Source: Oscillospiraceae bacterium (lineage in GTDB: Bacteria > Bacillota > Clostridia > Oscillospirales > Ruminococcaceae). From it: a DNA stretch of 52,976 nt. The stretch is from the NCBI GenBank assembly GCA_902362965.1, contig CABIYQ010000009.1:1-52976 (forward strand), in the 5' to 3' direction. The position numbers and the translations under genes were made by a program. The notes under the pieces were generated by a model. The model was not told where the DNA came from. It made no database searches and saw only the letters and a program-made list of their open reading frames with translations. Below are positions 29,769 through 39,544 of this stretch, piece by piece; within the stretch, counting starts at the first letter, position 1; every line of letters begins with the position of its first letter.

Positions 29769-31430
29769 ATGGGTTGTAATTTTTACTGCGACGGAGTTGA
29801 TAAAGCTCCTCAGCGTTCACTGTTGAATGCTCTCGGTATGACTAAAGAAGAAATGAAGCGTCCGCTTGTCGGTATCGTTTCTTCATACAATGAGATCGTA
29901 CCGGGACATATGAACATAGATAAAATCGTTGACGCCGTTAAAATGGGCGTTGCTATGGCGGGAGGTACTCCTGTGGTATTTCCTGCAATCGCTGTCTGCG
30001 ACGGTATTGCTATGGGTCACCAGGGAATGAAATATTCGCTTGTAACAAGAGATCTTATTGCTGATTCCACAGAATGTATGGCACTTGCTCATCATTTTGA
30101 CGCACTTGTTATGGTTCCCAACTGCGATAAAAACGTACCCGGACTATTAATGGCTGCGGCAAGAGTAAACGTGCCGACAATATTCGTAAGCGGCGGTCCT
30201 ATGCTGGCAGGACATGTAAAGGGTAAGAAAACAAGTCTTTCAACTATGTTTGAAACTGTAGGTTCATATGCCGCAGGCAAAATGAGTCTTGAAGACGTTG
30301 AAGAATACGAAAATAAGGCTTGTCCGACATGCGGTTCATGTTCGGGTATGTATACTGCAAATTCCATGAACTGCCTGACTGAAGTTTTAGGCATGGGACT
30401 TCGTGGAAACGGTACTGTTCCTGCGGTTTATTCCGAAAGAATCAAGCTTGCCAAGGAAGCCGGAATGGCTGTTATGGAGCTTGTAAGAAAGAATATCCGT
30501 CCTCTGGATATCATGACTGAAAAAGCTTTTCAGAATGCTCTTACTGCTGATATGGCTCTGGGCTGTTCAACTAACAGTATGCTTCACCTGCCTGCCATCG
30601 CCAATGAGTGCGGAATCAAGATTAATCTTGATATGGCTAATGAAATCAGCGCTAAAACTCCTAATCTTTGTCACCTTGCTCCGGCAGGTCATACCTACAT
30701 GGAGGACTTAAACGAAGCAGGCGGCGTATACGCGGTACTCAACGAGCTTAATAAGAAGGGACTTATCAATACTGACGTTATGACTGTAACAGGTCAGACA
30801 ATGGGCGAAAATATCAAGGGAGTTGTAAACAAAGATCCCGAGGTCATCAGACCTATTGATAATCCTTACAGCGAAACAGGCGGTATTGCAGTACTCAGAG
30901 GAAACCTTGCTCCTGACGCATGCGTTGTAAAGAGAAGCGCAGTTGCACCTGAAATGCTTAAGCACTCAGGTCCCGCAAAGGTTTTCAACAGCGAAGAAGA
31001 AGCTATCGAAGCTATCAAGGGCGGTAAAATCGTAAAGGGCGATGTGGTTGTAATTCGCTATGAAGGACCTTCAGGGGGTCCCGGCATGAGGGAAATGCTG
31101 TCCCCTACTTCTGCAATTGCCGGTATGGGACTTGATAAGGACGTTGCTCTTATTACCGACGGACGTTTCAGCGGTGCCACAAGAGGTGCGGCAATCGGTC
31201 ACGTTTCACCGGAGGCTGTAAGCGGCGGTACTATCGCATACGTTCAGGACGGTGATATTATTTCTATCGACATTCCTAATTATTCGATAAATCTTGAAAT
31301 TTCAGACGAAGAACTTGAGATAAGAAAGAAAAATACAAAGCTTCTGAAAAAGGAAAATATAACAGGTTATCTCAAGAGATATGCTTCAATGGTTTCCTCA
31401 GCGGATAAGGGAGCAATTATAAATAAATGA
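29769..31430 (+). CDS. ilvD: dihydroxy-acid dehydratase
   Basis: An Fe-S dehydratase of 553 residues that forms the 2-oxo acids of valine and isoleucine synthesis. Cluster cysteines appear in PNCDKNVPG and [12 protein letters not shown]. The C-terminal [19 protein letters not shown] motif is typical. It starts after an ACGAGG site, 55 bp behind the ilvC terminator, so it probably has its own promoter or relies on read-through. Confidence 0.96.
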   Translation: MGCNFYCDGVDKAPQRSLLNALGMTKEEMKRPLVGIVSSYNEIVPGHMNIDKIVDAVKMGVAMAGGTPVVFPAIAVCDGIAMGHQGMKYSLVTRDLIADSTECMALAHHFDALVMVPNCDKNVPGLLMAAARVNVPTIFVSGGPMLAGHVKGKKTSLSTMFETVGSYAAGKMSLEDVEEYENKACPTCGSCSGMYTANSMNCLTEVLGMGLRGNGTVPAVYSERIKLAKEAGMAVMELVRKNIRPLDIMTEKAFQNALTADMALGCSTNSMLHLPAIANECGIKINLDMANEISAKTPNLCHLAPAGHTYMEDLNEAGGVYAVLNELNKKGLINTDVMTVTGQTMGENIKGVVNKDPEVIRPIDNPYSETGGIAVLRGNLAPDACVVKRSAVAPEMLKHSGPAKVFNSEEEAIEAIKGGKIVKGDVVVIRYEGPSGGPGMREMLSPTSAIAGMGLDKDVALITDGRFSGATRGAAIGHVSPEAVSGGTIAYVQDGDIISIDIPNYSINLEISDEELEIRKKNTKLLKKENITGYLKRYASMVSSADKGAIINK

Positions 31431-31431
31431 T

Positions 31432-31850
31432 GAAGTTTAAAAAACTTCACTAAAATTATATTTTATTCATTTCTTGTTCCGTGACAAGAAACGAATCAAA
31501 GAAACACGTACCGCTTTCTTTTCATTTGAAAAGAAAGCTCGCAAAGAAAAAATTTTATCCGTCATACAGTTTCTGAACTAATAGGTCTCCCAATAAAAGG
31601 CAAGACGTAAAATAAAAAATTCACACCCATGTAAAATGGGTGCAGTTAAGCGGAGAACGCAAGCTGCAAAATTGCCTTAACACAGTATGTGGAGAGTACC
31701 TTGTGTGATAGTTTGAAAGGGTTACGCAGTCGTTACCTTTCTTTGCTTCTTTCTTTTGTGTGAACAAAGAAAGAAGGGTGTTTCTTTTCGTTATTTTCTT
31801 TGCACAAGCAAAGAAAATGACAAATTAAATTTCTTTATAAACTTTCTAAG
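31432..31850 (+). repeat. Hairpin-dense repeat, family 2, copy 2
   Basis: Five sizeable hairpins follow ilvD: 31432-31448 (GAAGTTT/AAACTTC), 31465-31496 (arm ATTCATTTCTTGT, one mismatch), 31513-31538 (11-bp arm GCTTTCTTTTC, loop ATTT), 31746-31776 (arm CTTCTTTCTTT) and 31793-31818 (11-bp arm ATTTTCTTTGC, loop ACAA). Between them are segments shared with 2550-2640 (TTTTATCCGTCATACAGTT, AAAAGGCAAGACG, AATTCACACCCA). No gene is supported in this 464-bp gap before leuC; a regulatory RNA or repeat-borne terminator is possible. Confidence 0.75.
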
Positions 31851-31894
31851 AATTAAGAAAGCAGAAAAATAAAATAGAAAGAAGGCTGATATAA

Positions 31895-33157
31895 ATGGGC
31901 ATGACAATGACGCAGAAAATACTTGCGGCTCATGCGGGACTGGACAAGGTCGAAGCAGGACAGCTGATATTGGTAAACCTCGATCTGGTACTGGGCAACG
32001 ACATTACATCTCCGGTTGCCATAAAGGAATTCAATAAGCTGGGCGCTGAAAACGTCTTTGACAAGAATAAGGTTACTATGGTTATGGACCACTTTGCTCC
32101 TAACAAGGACATCAAAGCAGCTGAGCAGTGTAAAATGTGCCGTGATTTCTGCGGTGAAAAGGACATTACAAACTTCTATGACGTAGGCGAAATGGGTATT
32201 GAACACGCACTGCTGCCGGAAAAAGGACTGGTCGTATCAGGTGACGCAGTGATCGGTGCGGATTCGCATACTTGTACTTACGGCGCATTGGGTGCATTCT
32301 CCACAGGCGTAGGCTCAACAGACATGGCATGCGGTATGGCAACAGGCAAAGCATGGTTTAAAGTACCGTCCGCTATAAAATTTGAACTTAAAGGCGAGCT
32401 AAATCAGTACGTTACAGGCAAGGACGTAATTTTACATATTATCGGAATGATAGGCGTTGACGGTGCTTTGTACCGTTCAATGGAATTTACCGGTGAAGGA
32501 CTTCACAGTCTTTCAGTAAGCGACAGACTCTGCATGGCTAATATGGCAATTGAAGCCGGAGCTAAAAACGGTATTTTTGAAGTTGATGATAAAACTATCG
32601 AATACGTAAAGGAACACAGTGACAGAGAACCTGTTGTTTACAAGGCTGACGATGATGCTGTTTACGATGAAACATATGTAATTGATCTAAGCAAGATTAA
32701 ACCGACTGTTTCCTTCCCGCATCTTCCTGAAAACACACATACAGTCGATGAAATAGACGATATTAAAATAGATCAGGTCGTTATCGGTTCATGTACAAAC
32801 GGCAGACTTGAAGATTTACAGATTGCCGCTGAGATAATGAATGGTAAAAAGGTTGCAAAGAACGTAAGAACTATCATCATTCCCGCAACTCAGAAAATCT
32901 ATCTTGAGGCTATGGAACAGGGACTTCTGAAAATCTTTATTGAGGCAGGTGCAGTTGTTTCAACTCCTACATGCGGACCGTGTCTGGGCGGATATATGGG
33001 TATTCTGGCTGAAGGCGAAAAGGCTGTTGCAACTACTAACCGTAACTTTGTAGGCAGAATGGGTCATATCGACTCTGAAATTTATCTTGCAAGTCCGGCC
33101 GTAGCGGCGGCTTCCGCAATTGCCGGTAAAATTGCCGAACCTAAGGAGGTACTGTAA
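31895..33157 (+). CDS. leuC: 3-isopropylmalate dehydratase, large subunit
   Basis: An aconitase-family [4Fe-4S] subunit of 420 residues in leucine synthesis, working with LeuD. Cluster cysteines lie in GSCTNGR and [24 protein letters not shown] is the usual substrate-side motif. The length fits the LeuC type found with short stand-alone LeuD proteins. It is followed by leuD after 2 bp. AGAAGG precedes the start. Confidence 0.95.
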   Translation: MGMTMTQKILAAHAGLDKVEAGQLILVNLDLVLGNDITSPVAIKEFNKLGAENVFDKNKVTMVMDHFAPNKDIKAAEQCKMCRDFCGEKDITNFYDVGEMGIEHALLPEKGLVVSGDAVIGADSHTCTYGALGAFSTGVGSTDMACGMATGKAWFKVPSAIKFELKGELNQYVTGKDVILHIIGMIGVDGALYRSMEFTGEGLHSLSVSDRLCMANMAIEAGAKNGIFEVDDKTIEYVKEHSDREPVVYKADDDAVYDETYVIDLSKIKPTVSFPHLPENTHTVDEIDDIKIDQVVIGSCTNGRLEDLQIAAEIMNGKKVAKNVRTIIIPATQKIYLEAMEQGLLKIFIEAGAVVSTPTCGPCLGGYMGILAEGEKAVATTNRNFVGRMGHIDSEIYLASPAVAAASAIAGKIAEPKEVL

Positions 33158-33159
33158 TC

Positions 33160-33654
33160 ATGAAGTTTGAAGGAACAGTTATTAAATACGGCGACAACGT
33201 TGATACAGACGTTATTATTCCTGCAAGATACTTAAATACAAGCGACAAAAAAGAGCTTGCTTCACACTGTATGGAAGATCTTGATACAACCTTTTCAGGA
33301 CGTGTAAAACAAGGTGATATTATGGTGGCAGGATTTAATTTCGGCTGCGGTTCTTCCAGAGAACACGCTCCTATTGCCATAAAGGAAAGCGGTATTTCCC
33401 TGGTAATAGCAAAAAGCTTTGCGAGAATTTTCTACAGAAACGCTATCAATATCGGTCTTGCAATACTGGAATGCCCGGAAGCAGTTGATGCAATTGAAGA
33501 AGGTCATACTGTTGAAGCCGACCTTGACAAGGGTATCATTACAGACAAAACTACAGGCAAGGAATTTAAAACAGAACCGTTCCCTGAATTTATCCAGTCG
33601 ATTATAACAAACGGGGGACTGGTTGAATCAATCAAAAACGGCAGCTTTAAATAA
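33160..33654 (+). CDS. leuD: 3-isopropylmalate dehydratase, small subunit
   Basis: The 164-residue swivel subunit partner of LeuC. Motifs [15 protein letters not shown] (N-terminus) and [12 protein letters not shown] are diagnostic. Two base pairs separate it from leuC and 14 from leuB, giving a tight leuC-leuD-leuB operon. Confidence 0.95.
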   Translation: MKFEGTVIKYGDNVDTDVIIPARYLNTSDKKELASHCMEDLDTTFSGRVKQGDIMVAGFNFGCGSSREHAPIAIKESGISLVIAKSFARIFYRNAINIGLAILECPEAVDAIEEGHTVEADLDKGIITDKTTGKEFKTEPFPEFIQSIITNGGLVESIKNGSFK

Positions 33655-33668
33655 GGAGAGACTAACAA

Positions 33669-34742
33669 ATGGAATTTAACATAGCATTACTCAGAGGCGA
33701 CGGAATCGGTCCTGAAATCGTTGACAGCGCAGTTGAAGTACTTAATAAGACGGCTGAAAAATTCGGTCATACATTTAATTTTACTCCGTATCTTATCGGC
33801 GGCGCTGCAATTGACGCTACAGGCAAGCCTTTGCCTGATGAAACTGTTGAAGGCTGTCTTGCCAGCGACAGCGTACTGCTGGGAGCAGTAGGCGGTCCTA
33901 AATGGGATAATCTTCCCGGTGACCAGCGTCCTGAAAAGGCTCTGCTTGGAATCCGTGCGGCTCTGGGACTTTTCACAAATCTTCGTCCTGCAAAGCTTTA
34001 TAAGGCGTTAAAGGACTCTTGCCCGCTTCGTCCCGATATTGTTGAAAACGGCTTTGACCTTATGATGGTAAGAGAACTTACAGGCGGCATCTACTTCGGT
34101 GAAAGAGGTAGAAGAGAGGGTAAATACGGCGAAGAGGCTTACGATACGGAATGCTACAGCAAAATGGAAATTGAGCGTATTGCAAAGGTTGCCTTTGAAA
34201 CTGCAAGAAAAAGAAATAAGAATGTTATCAGTATAGATAAGGCAAACGTTCTTGAAAGCTCACGTCTCTGGAGAGCTACGGTTCATGAGATCGCAAAAGA
34301 CTATCCGGACGTTACCTGCACAGACATGCTGGTTGACAATGCGGCAATGCAGCTTGTAAAGAATCCGGCACAGTTTGACGTTGTTGTAACTTCAAATATG
34401 TTTGGTGATATTCTGTCTGATGAATCCTCACAGATCACAGGTTCTATCGGCATGCTGCCGTCAGCTTCACTGGGTTCGACAAAGAGGGGAATGTATGAGC
34501 CTATCCATGGTTCTGCTCCTGATATAGCAGGTCAGAACAAGGCAAATCCGATTGCTACAATACTTTCCGCTTCAATGATGCTCAGATATTCATTTGATCT
34601 TGACAAAGAAGCAGACGCTATCGACGCTGCCGTTGACAAATTCCTTGAAATGGGTTACAGAACGGCTGATCTTGCAGGAAATACAGGCGTTAAGCCGCTT
34701 TCTACAACTGAAGTTACAGCAAAGATATTAGAGCTGCTCTGA
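33669..34742 (+). CDS. leuB: 3-isopropylmalate dehydrogenase
   Basis: It oxidatively decarboxylates 3-isopropylmalate with NAD. The 357-residue protein shows [12 protein letters not shown] at the start, [13 protein letters not shown], the metal-binding [14 protein letters not shown] and the nucleotide-binding [21 protein letters not shown] motifs. It completes the leu genes present here; leuA (isopropylmalate synthase) is not in the window. Confidence 0.96.
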   Translation: MEFNIALLRGDGIGPEIVDSAVEVLNKTAEKFGHTFNFTPYLIGGAAIDATGKPLPDETVEGCLASDSVLLGAVGGPKWDNLPGDQRPEKALLGIRAALGLFTNLRPAKLYKALKDSCPLRPDIVENGFDLMMVRELTGGIYFGERGRREGKYGEEAYDTECYSKMEIERIAKVAFETARKRNKNVISIDKANVLESSRLWRATVHEIAKDYPDVTCTDMLVDNAAMQLVKNPAQFDVVVTSNMFGDILSDESSQITGSIGMLPSASLGSTKRGMYEPIHGSAPDIAGQNKANPIATILSASMMLRYSFDLDKEADAIDAAVDKFLEMGYRTADLAGNTGVKPLSTTEVTAKILELL

Positions 34743-34761
34743 TAAACGGAGGCGTATTGGT

Positions 34762-35955
34762 GTGAAAAACAGCTTGCAGGAGCTTCATTACAGACTTAAT
34801 TCTCTGGTGATTTTCAGAGATGTAATGAACTGCCGTACTATTCAAAGTCTGGAAAGACTACTGGAAAGCCTTGAGGATAATGATACGTTAAAACAGCTCA
34901 AGGCTTATTCGGACTTTGTTTCAAATCTTTACCGTCATCATAACGATCTAAGCTCATATATTCTCACACTCATTCTTGAGGACGAAAATATTTACATGAT
35001 AAGAACTGCCCACAGACTTGAAATAAGTCAAAAGATGAAGGAATGTCTGTTCAGCGAGCTTGAATCATTGCAGATGATCGCTGAAATGACTTCGTTGCAG
35101 GTAAAGGACAAAATAGCCTACGACGGATTTCTTCCGGACTGGGACAATACTTATTATGATTTCAAAAAAGAATACCTAAACAGAATTGATAATATAGAAT
35201 GCTACGGCTATGGAATTTATGCAAAATATTATATGTTTATCGTCAAGGACAGCCGTATTGTTCCAGTCAAATATCCCGACGAAGTAAAGCTTTCCCAGCT
35301 TATCGGTTATGAAAAACAGCGTCAGCTGGTCATAGATAACACATTGGCTCTTATTAACGGAAAACCTGCGTCTAACGTTTTGCTGAGCGGTGACGCAGGA
35401 ACAGGCAAATCCTCTTCAGTCAAGGCTATTGCCAATGAATTCCGTGATAAGGGACTGCGGATAATTGAGATACGTAAGGATCAGCTGAGGGAAATTCCCG
35501 AAATTATTGACGGTCTGAGTAAAAATCCTCTCAAATTTATTCTTTTTATTGACGACCTTTCTTTTGCAAAAGACGACGATAATTTCGGTGCTCTAAAAGC
35601 AATTCTTGAAGGTTCGGTTTCGGCAAGAGCAAATAATATTGTAATTTATGCTACCAGCAACAGACGTCATCTGGTAAAGGAATCATTTTCCGACAGGGAT
35701 GGGGACGATGTTCACCGCAACGATACCGTTCAGGAGCTTATTTCACTTTCGGAAAGATTCGGATTGCGAATAACATTTTCAAAACCTAATAAATATGAAT
35801 ATCTTGAAATTGTAAAGGGACTTGCAAAGCTTAACAGTCTTGACATGTCCGAGGAAGAGCTTGAAAAAGAAGCGGAACGCTTCGCAGTAGGAAGAAGCGG
35901 ACGTTCCGCAAGAGCGGCAAAACAGTTTATTGATAAAATGATTGCCGCACACTGA
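34762..35955 (+). CDS. DUF815-type AAA ATPase
   Basis: A 397-residue protein: a helical N-terminal region (about 1-175) and a C-terminal AAA core with Walker A LLSGDAGTGKSSS near residues 209-221, Walker B FILFIDDLSF, and sensor-like IVIYATSNRRH. This matches the DUF815 family, whose function is not known. It starts at GTG 34762 after ACGGAGG, 19 bp behind leuB, so it is read with the leucine genes; nothing links it to the pathway. It is a recurrent stand-alone ATPase in Clostridia. Confidence 0.85.
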   Translation: MKNSLQELHYRLNSLVIFRDVMNCRTIQSLERLLESLEDNDTLKQLKAYSDFVSNLYRHHNDLSSYILTLILEDENIYMIRTAHRLEISQKMKECLFSELESLQMIAEMTSLQVKDKIAYDGFLPDWDNTYYDFKKEYLNRIDNIECYGYGIYAKYYMFIVKDSRIVPVKYPDEVKLSQLIGYEKQRQLVIDNTLALINGKPASNVLLSGDAGTGKSSSVKAIANEFRDKGLRIIEIRKDQLREIPEIIDGLSKNPLKFILFIDDLSFAKDDDNFGALKAILEGSVSARANNIVIYATSNRRHLVKESFSDRDGDDVHRNDTVQELISLSERFGLRITFSKPNKYEYLEIVKGLAKLNSLDMSEEELEKEAERFAVGRSGRSARAAKQFIDKMIAAH

Positions 35956-36231
35956 ATTTAAGAATACTGCAAATGCTATGACGGGAACTTATCCGTTTTA
36001 CGGTCTTACAGAAAGCTGTTTTTGATGAGATACGGCAGACACGGCTTCGGAATATTATCCTCCCTGAGCAGACGGCTGAAATCCGGTTTTAAGGAAATTA
36101 AGCTGCTCCGGTTTTCCTCCGTTAAAAAGGAAACGTATTGTCAGATACGAAAATTATTGCTTTGAAGTGGTTTAGCAGACTTATGTTCTGTCTTTAAAGC
36201 AAAATTTAAATGAAATGGATGTATTTTTTAT
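35956..36231 (+). other. intergenic region with hairpin before ilvA
   Basis: The gap holds a stem at about 36158-36203 (GCTTTGAAG pairing with CTTTAAAGC, enclosing CAGA/TCTG) some 28 bp before ilvA, and a 46-codon Arg/Lys-rich frame at 36025-36165 without a ribosome site. The hairpin may be a regulatory leader or part of a terminator for the ATPase gene. Nothing else is evident. Confidence 0.3.
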
Positions 36232-37428
36232 ATGCTTACTCTTGATAAAGTTTACCATGCAGGTTTTGTTCTCAAAGATGTTATAAGAAAAACCGATTTG
36301 ATTCATGCACCGAAAATCAATTCCGAAAGTGATATTTATTTGAAAACTGAGAATCTTCAGATTACAGGCTCTTTTAAGGTGAGGGGAGCTTACTATAAGA
36401 TATCTCAGCTGAGCGATGAAGAAAAGTCAAAGGGCGTTATTGCATGCTCTGCCGGAAATCATGCACAGGGCGTTGCTCTTGCTGCAGCTAAGAACGGAAT
36501 AAAGTCTCTTATATGCCTGCCTGACGGCGCACCTATCTCCAAGGTGGAGGCAACTAAGGGATACGGCGCAGAGGTTTGTCTGGTAGAGGGTGTTTATGAT
36601 GACGCATACAATAAAGCAATTCAGTTAAGGGACGAAAAGGGATACACCTTTATTCACCCTTTTGATGATGAAAACGTTATTGCAGGACAGGGTACAATCG
36701 GTCTTGAGCTTTTGGAGCAGCTGCCTGACGCTGACGCCGTTATCGTACCTGTAGGCGGCGGAGGTCTGATTTCAGGCGTTGCATTTGCAATAAAACAGTT
36801 AAGACCGGAAATAAAAATCTACGGAGTACAGGCAAGCGGCGCTCCCAGTATGGTTGAATCTCTTCAAAATGGTAAGATAGAGTGTCTTGACGATGTTGCA
36901 ACTATCGCAGACGGTATTAAAGTTAAAGAGCCGGGAGAACACACATTTGAATTTTGTAAAAAATATGTAGATGAAATAGTAACAGTAAGCGATGACGAAA
37001 TTTCTTCCGCTATACTGGCTCTTATCGAACAGCATAAGCTTATCTCAGAAGGAGCAGGCGCTGTATCGGTAGCGGCGGCAATGTTCAATAAAGTACCGGT
37101 TAAGGGAAAAAAGGTTATATGTCTTGTATCAGGCGGAAATATAGACGTTACTATACTTTCAAAGGTAATAAAAAGAGGACTTCTCAAATCAGGGCGTTCA
37201 GATTCTATTAATATTGAGTTGATAGACAAACCCGGACAGCTTCGTGATGTTTCAAGAATAATTGCAGATCTTGGCGGAAATGTCATTGCGATCCATCATG
37301 AAAGAGCAAGTGAAAATTCGGACATAAACGGATGCTATCTCAGAATTCTTCTTGAAACAAGAAACTTTGAACACATAACGGCTATCAGAAAAAATCTTAC
37401 AGACGCCGGTTTTAAAATAGTAGAATAA
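36232..37428 (+). CDS. ilvA: threonine ammonia-lyase with ACT domain
   Basis: A PLP enzyme of 398 residues that deaminates threonine to 2-oxobutyrate, the isoleucine precursor. PLP Lys49 lies in SFKVRGAYYKI; the glycine-rich phosphate loop is PVGGGGLISG; a single ACT domain follows from about 325 (INIELIDKPGQLRDVSRII). The single ACT domain and length place it with the shorter clostridial/archaeal-type enzymes. ridA starts 19 bp after its stop and serves it directly. Confidence 0.94.
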   Translation: MLTLDKVYHAGFVLKDVIRKTDLIHAPKINSESDIYLKTENLQITGSFKVRGAYYKISQLSDEEKSKGVIACSAGNHAQGVALAAAKNGIKSLICLPDGAPISKVEATKGYGAEVCLVEGVYDDAYNKAIQLRDEKGYTFIHPFDDENVIAGQGTIGLELLEQLPDADAVIVPVGGGGLISGVAFAIKQLRPEIKIYGVQASGAPSMVESLQNGKIECLDDVATIADGIKVKEPGEHTFEFCKKYVDEIVTVSDDEISSAILALIEQHKLISEGAGAVSVAAAMFNKVPVKGKKVICLVSGGNIDVTILSKVIKRGLLKSGRSDSINIELIDKPGQLRDVSRIIADLGGNVIAIHHERASENSDINGCYLRILLETRNFEHITAIRKNLTDAGFKIVE

Positions 37429-37447
37429 CATGACGGAGGTTATAAAA

Positions 37448-37822
37448 ATGGCGGAAATTATTTATACATCAAACGCACCGGAAGCTCTTGGTCCTTATTC
37501 ACAGGCAATCGTTACCGGTAATATGATTTTCACTTCAGGTCAGATAGCTATCAATCCAGCGACAAATACTGTTGAAGCTACAGATATTGAAGGACAGACA
37601 GAGCAGGTTATGAAAAATCTTGAGGCGGTGCTGACTCAGGCAGGAAGCTCCTTTGACAAGGCGGTTAAGACAACATGTTTTCTGAAAAATATGTCCGATT
37701 TTGCCGCATTTAACGGTATCTATGGAAAATATTTTACTTCAAAGCCGGCAAGAAGCTGTGTTGCAGTAAAGGAACTTCCCAAGGACGTTCTTGTTGAAGT
37801 CGAAGTTATTGCAGAAAAATAA
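37448..37822 (+). CDS. ridA: reactive intermediate deaminase RidA
   Basis: A 124-residue trimeric deaminase that hydrolyses the imine/enamine products released by PLP enzymes such as IlvA. The motifs GPYSQAI, FTSGQIAINP and the arginine of PARSCVAVKELPKD are present. The ATG at 37448 follows ACGGAGG; an in-frame ATG at 37430 overlaps that site. Adjacency to ilvA fits its known role in clearing 2-iminobutanoate. Confidence 0.95.
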   Translation: MAEIIYTSNAPEALGPYSQAIVTGNMIFTSGQIAINPATNTVEATDIEGQTEQVMKNLEAVLTQAGSSFDKAVKTTCFLKNMSDFAAFNGIYGKYFTSKPARSCVAVKELPKDVLVEVEVIAEK

Positions 37823-37830
37823 AATATTTT

Positions 37831-37859
37831 AAGGCGGTCGAAAGACTGCCTTACTTTTT
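37831..37859 (+). terminator. rho-independent terminator after ridA
   Basis: Stem AAGGCGGTC/GACTGCCTT with a GAAA tetraloop is followed by ACTTTTT; it lies 9 bp behind the ridA stop codon. Confidence 0.85.
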
Positions 37860-37937
37860 CACAGATTAATTATGTACGATTTAACAGCAAAAGTAACAAA
37901 AAAATAAATTATTGTGAAAAAAACACTATTTTTCTTA

Positions 37938-37966
37938 TTGACTTATATTCGCTGAAATAGTATAAT
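37938..37966 (+). promoter_or_regulatory. sigma-A promoter of serC
   Basis: TTGACT (37938-37943), exactly 17 bp, then TATAAT (37961-37966); the start would be near 37973, giving a 40-nt leader. Strong match to consensus, consistent with the codon bias of serC. Confidence 0.85.
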
Positions 37967-38013
37967 ATAAAGGTATAGAATTTAAACTAATATAAATTTG
38001 GAGGGTTTTAACA

Positions 38014-39096
38014 ATGGGCAGAGTATATAATTTCAGTGCGGGTCCTGCCGTACTTCCTGAAGAAGTATTAAAGGAAGCAGCAGACGAAATGCTTGATTAT
38101 AAGGGTACAGGAATGTCTGTAATGGAAATGAGTCACCGTTCAAAGGCTTATGATGAAATTATCAAGGACGCTGAAAAGGATATCCGTGATCTTATGAATA
38201 TTCCTGACAATTATAAGGTACTGTTCCTTCAGGGCGGCGCTTCTCAGCAGTTTGCAGCTGTTCCTATGAATCTTATGAAAAATAAAAAAGCAGCTTATAT
38301 AGTTACAGGTCAGTGGGCTAAGAAGGCTTATCAGGAGGCACAGATTTACGGTGAAGCAGTTGCAGTTGCTTCTTCTGCTGACAAGACTTTCTCTTATATT
38401 CCGGATTGTTCCGATCTTGATATTCCGGAAGACGCTGATTATGTTTACATCTGTGAAAATAATACAATTTACGGTACAAAGTTCAAGGAACTTCCTAATA
38501 CTAAGGGCAAGACTTTGGTTGCCGACGTTTCTTCATGCTTCCTTTCAGAGCCTGTTGACGTTACTAAATACGGCGTTATTTACGGCGGCGTTCAGAAGAA
38601 TATCGGTCCTGCCGGCGTTGTTATCGCAATTATCCGTGAGGATCTCATCAGTGATGACGTTTTAGAGGGTACTCCTACGATGCTCAAGTGGAAAACTCAG
38701 GCTGATGCTGATTCACTTTACAATACTCCTCCGTGCTACGGTATTTATATCTGCGGTAAGGTATTCAAGTGGATCAAGAAGATGGGCGGTCTTGAAGCTA
38801 TGAAGGCTCACAACGAAAAGAAGGCTGCTATCCTTTATGATTTCCTTGACCAGAGCAAGCTGTTTAAGGGTACTGTTGAACCTAAGGACAGATCTCTTAT
38901 GAATGTTCCTTTTGTTACAGGCGACGCTGATCTGGATGCTAAATTTGTTAAGGAAGCAAAGGCTGCCGGTTTTGAAAATCTTAAGGGACACAGAACAGTT
39001 GGCGGTATGAGAGCTTCTATCTACAATGCAATGCCTATCGAGGGCGTTGAAAAGCTTGTTGAATTTATGAAGAAATTTGAAGCTGAAAACGCTTAA
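38014..39096 (+). CDS. serC: phosphoserine aminotransferase
   Basis: A 360-residue PLP enzyme that forms 3-phosphoserine from phosphohydroxypyruvate and glutamate. The N-terminal NFSAGPAVLPEEVL motif, SHRSKAYDEI, and the PLP lysine in YGGVQKNIGPAG are characteristic. A GGAGGG site precedes the ATG. The next pathway gene, serA, lies downstream but is separated by a 448-bp repeat array that begins at the base after the serC stop. serB is not in the window. Confidence 0.96.
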   Translation: MGRVYNFSAGPAVLPEEVLKEAADEMLDYKGTGMSVMEMSHRSKAYDEIIKDAEKDIRDLMNIPDNYKVLFLQGGASQQFAAVPMNLMKNKKAAYIVTGQWAKKAYQEAQIYGEAVAVASSADKTFSYIPDCSDLDIPEDADYVYICENNTIYGTKFKELPNTKGKTLVADVSSCFLSEPVDVTKYGVIYGGVQKNIGPAGVVIAIIREDLISDDVLEGTPTMLKWKTQADADSLYNTPPCYGIYICGKVFKWIKKMGGLEAMKAHNEKKAAILYDFLDQSKLFKGTVEPKDRSLMNVPFVTGDADLDAKFVKEAKAAGFENLKGHRTVGGMRASIYNAMPIEGVEKLVEFMKKFEAENA

Positions 39097-39490
39097 CCAG
39101 CTTTTTGAAAAAAGCTGGGCAAAAACTTTTATGCCGAATGTAATTATCTTGAAATGCTTTTTAAAGACTCGCAAAGTTACTTTTGCAGAGAATTAAAGAA
39201 AAAATTGAAAAAAACTGGGCAAAAACTTTTATGCCGAATGTAATTATCATAAAATGCTTTTTAAGGACTCGCAAAGTTACTTTTGCAGAGAATTAAAGAA
39301 AAAATTGAAAAAAGCTGGGCAAAAACTTTTATGCCGAATGTAATTATCTTGAAATGCTTTTTAAAGACTCACAAAGTTACTTTTGCAGAGAATTAAAGAA
39401 AAAATTGAAAAAAACTGGGTAAAAACTTTTATACTGGGCAAACTTGATTTAAGACAGTTTCTGAAGTCTTGCAAAATTACTTTTGCAGAA
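39097..39490 (+). repeat. Array of ~99-bp repeats between serC and serA, hairpin-capped
   Basis: A perfect palindrome (arms CCAGCTTTTT/AAAAAGCTGG, 39097-39118) starts at the base after the serC stop codon. Three near-identical units follow at about 99-bp spacing (heads at 39114, 39214 and 39313), with a body variant AATGTAATTATCTTGAAATG joined to the type A segment GACTCGCAAAGTTACTTTTG, then a fourth, diverged unit. No gene lies in this gap. Confidence 0.92.
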
Positions 39491-39544
39491 AATTTATGGT
39501 TCAACAGGTAAATTATTATAAAAATAATAAGGGAGATGTTTTTT

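Noticed and set aside
36025..36165. 46-codon Arg/Lys-rich ORF before ilvA
   Set aside because: It has no ribosome site, no recognisable sequence and lies in a region with a hairpin; chance is more likely.
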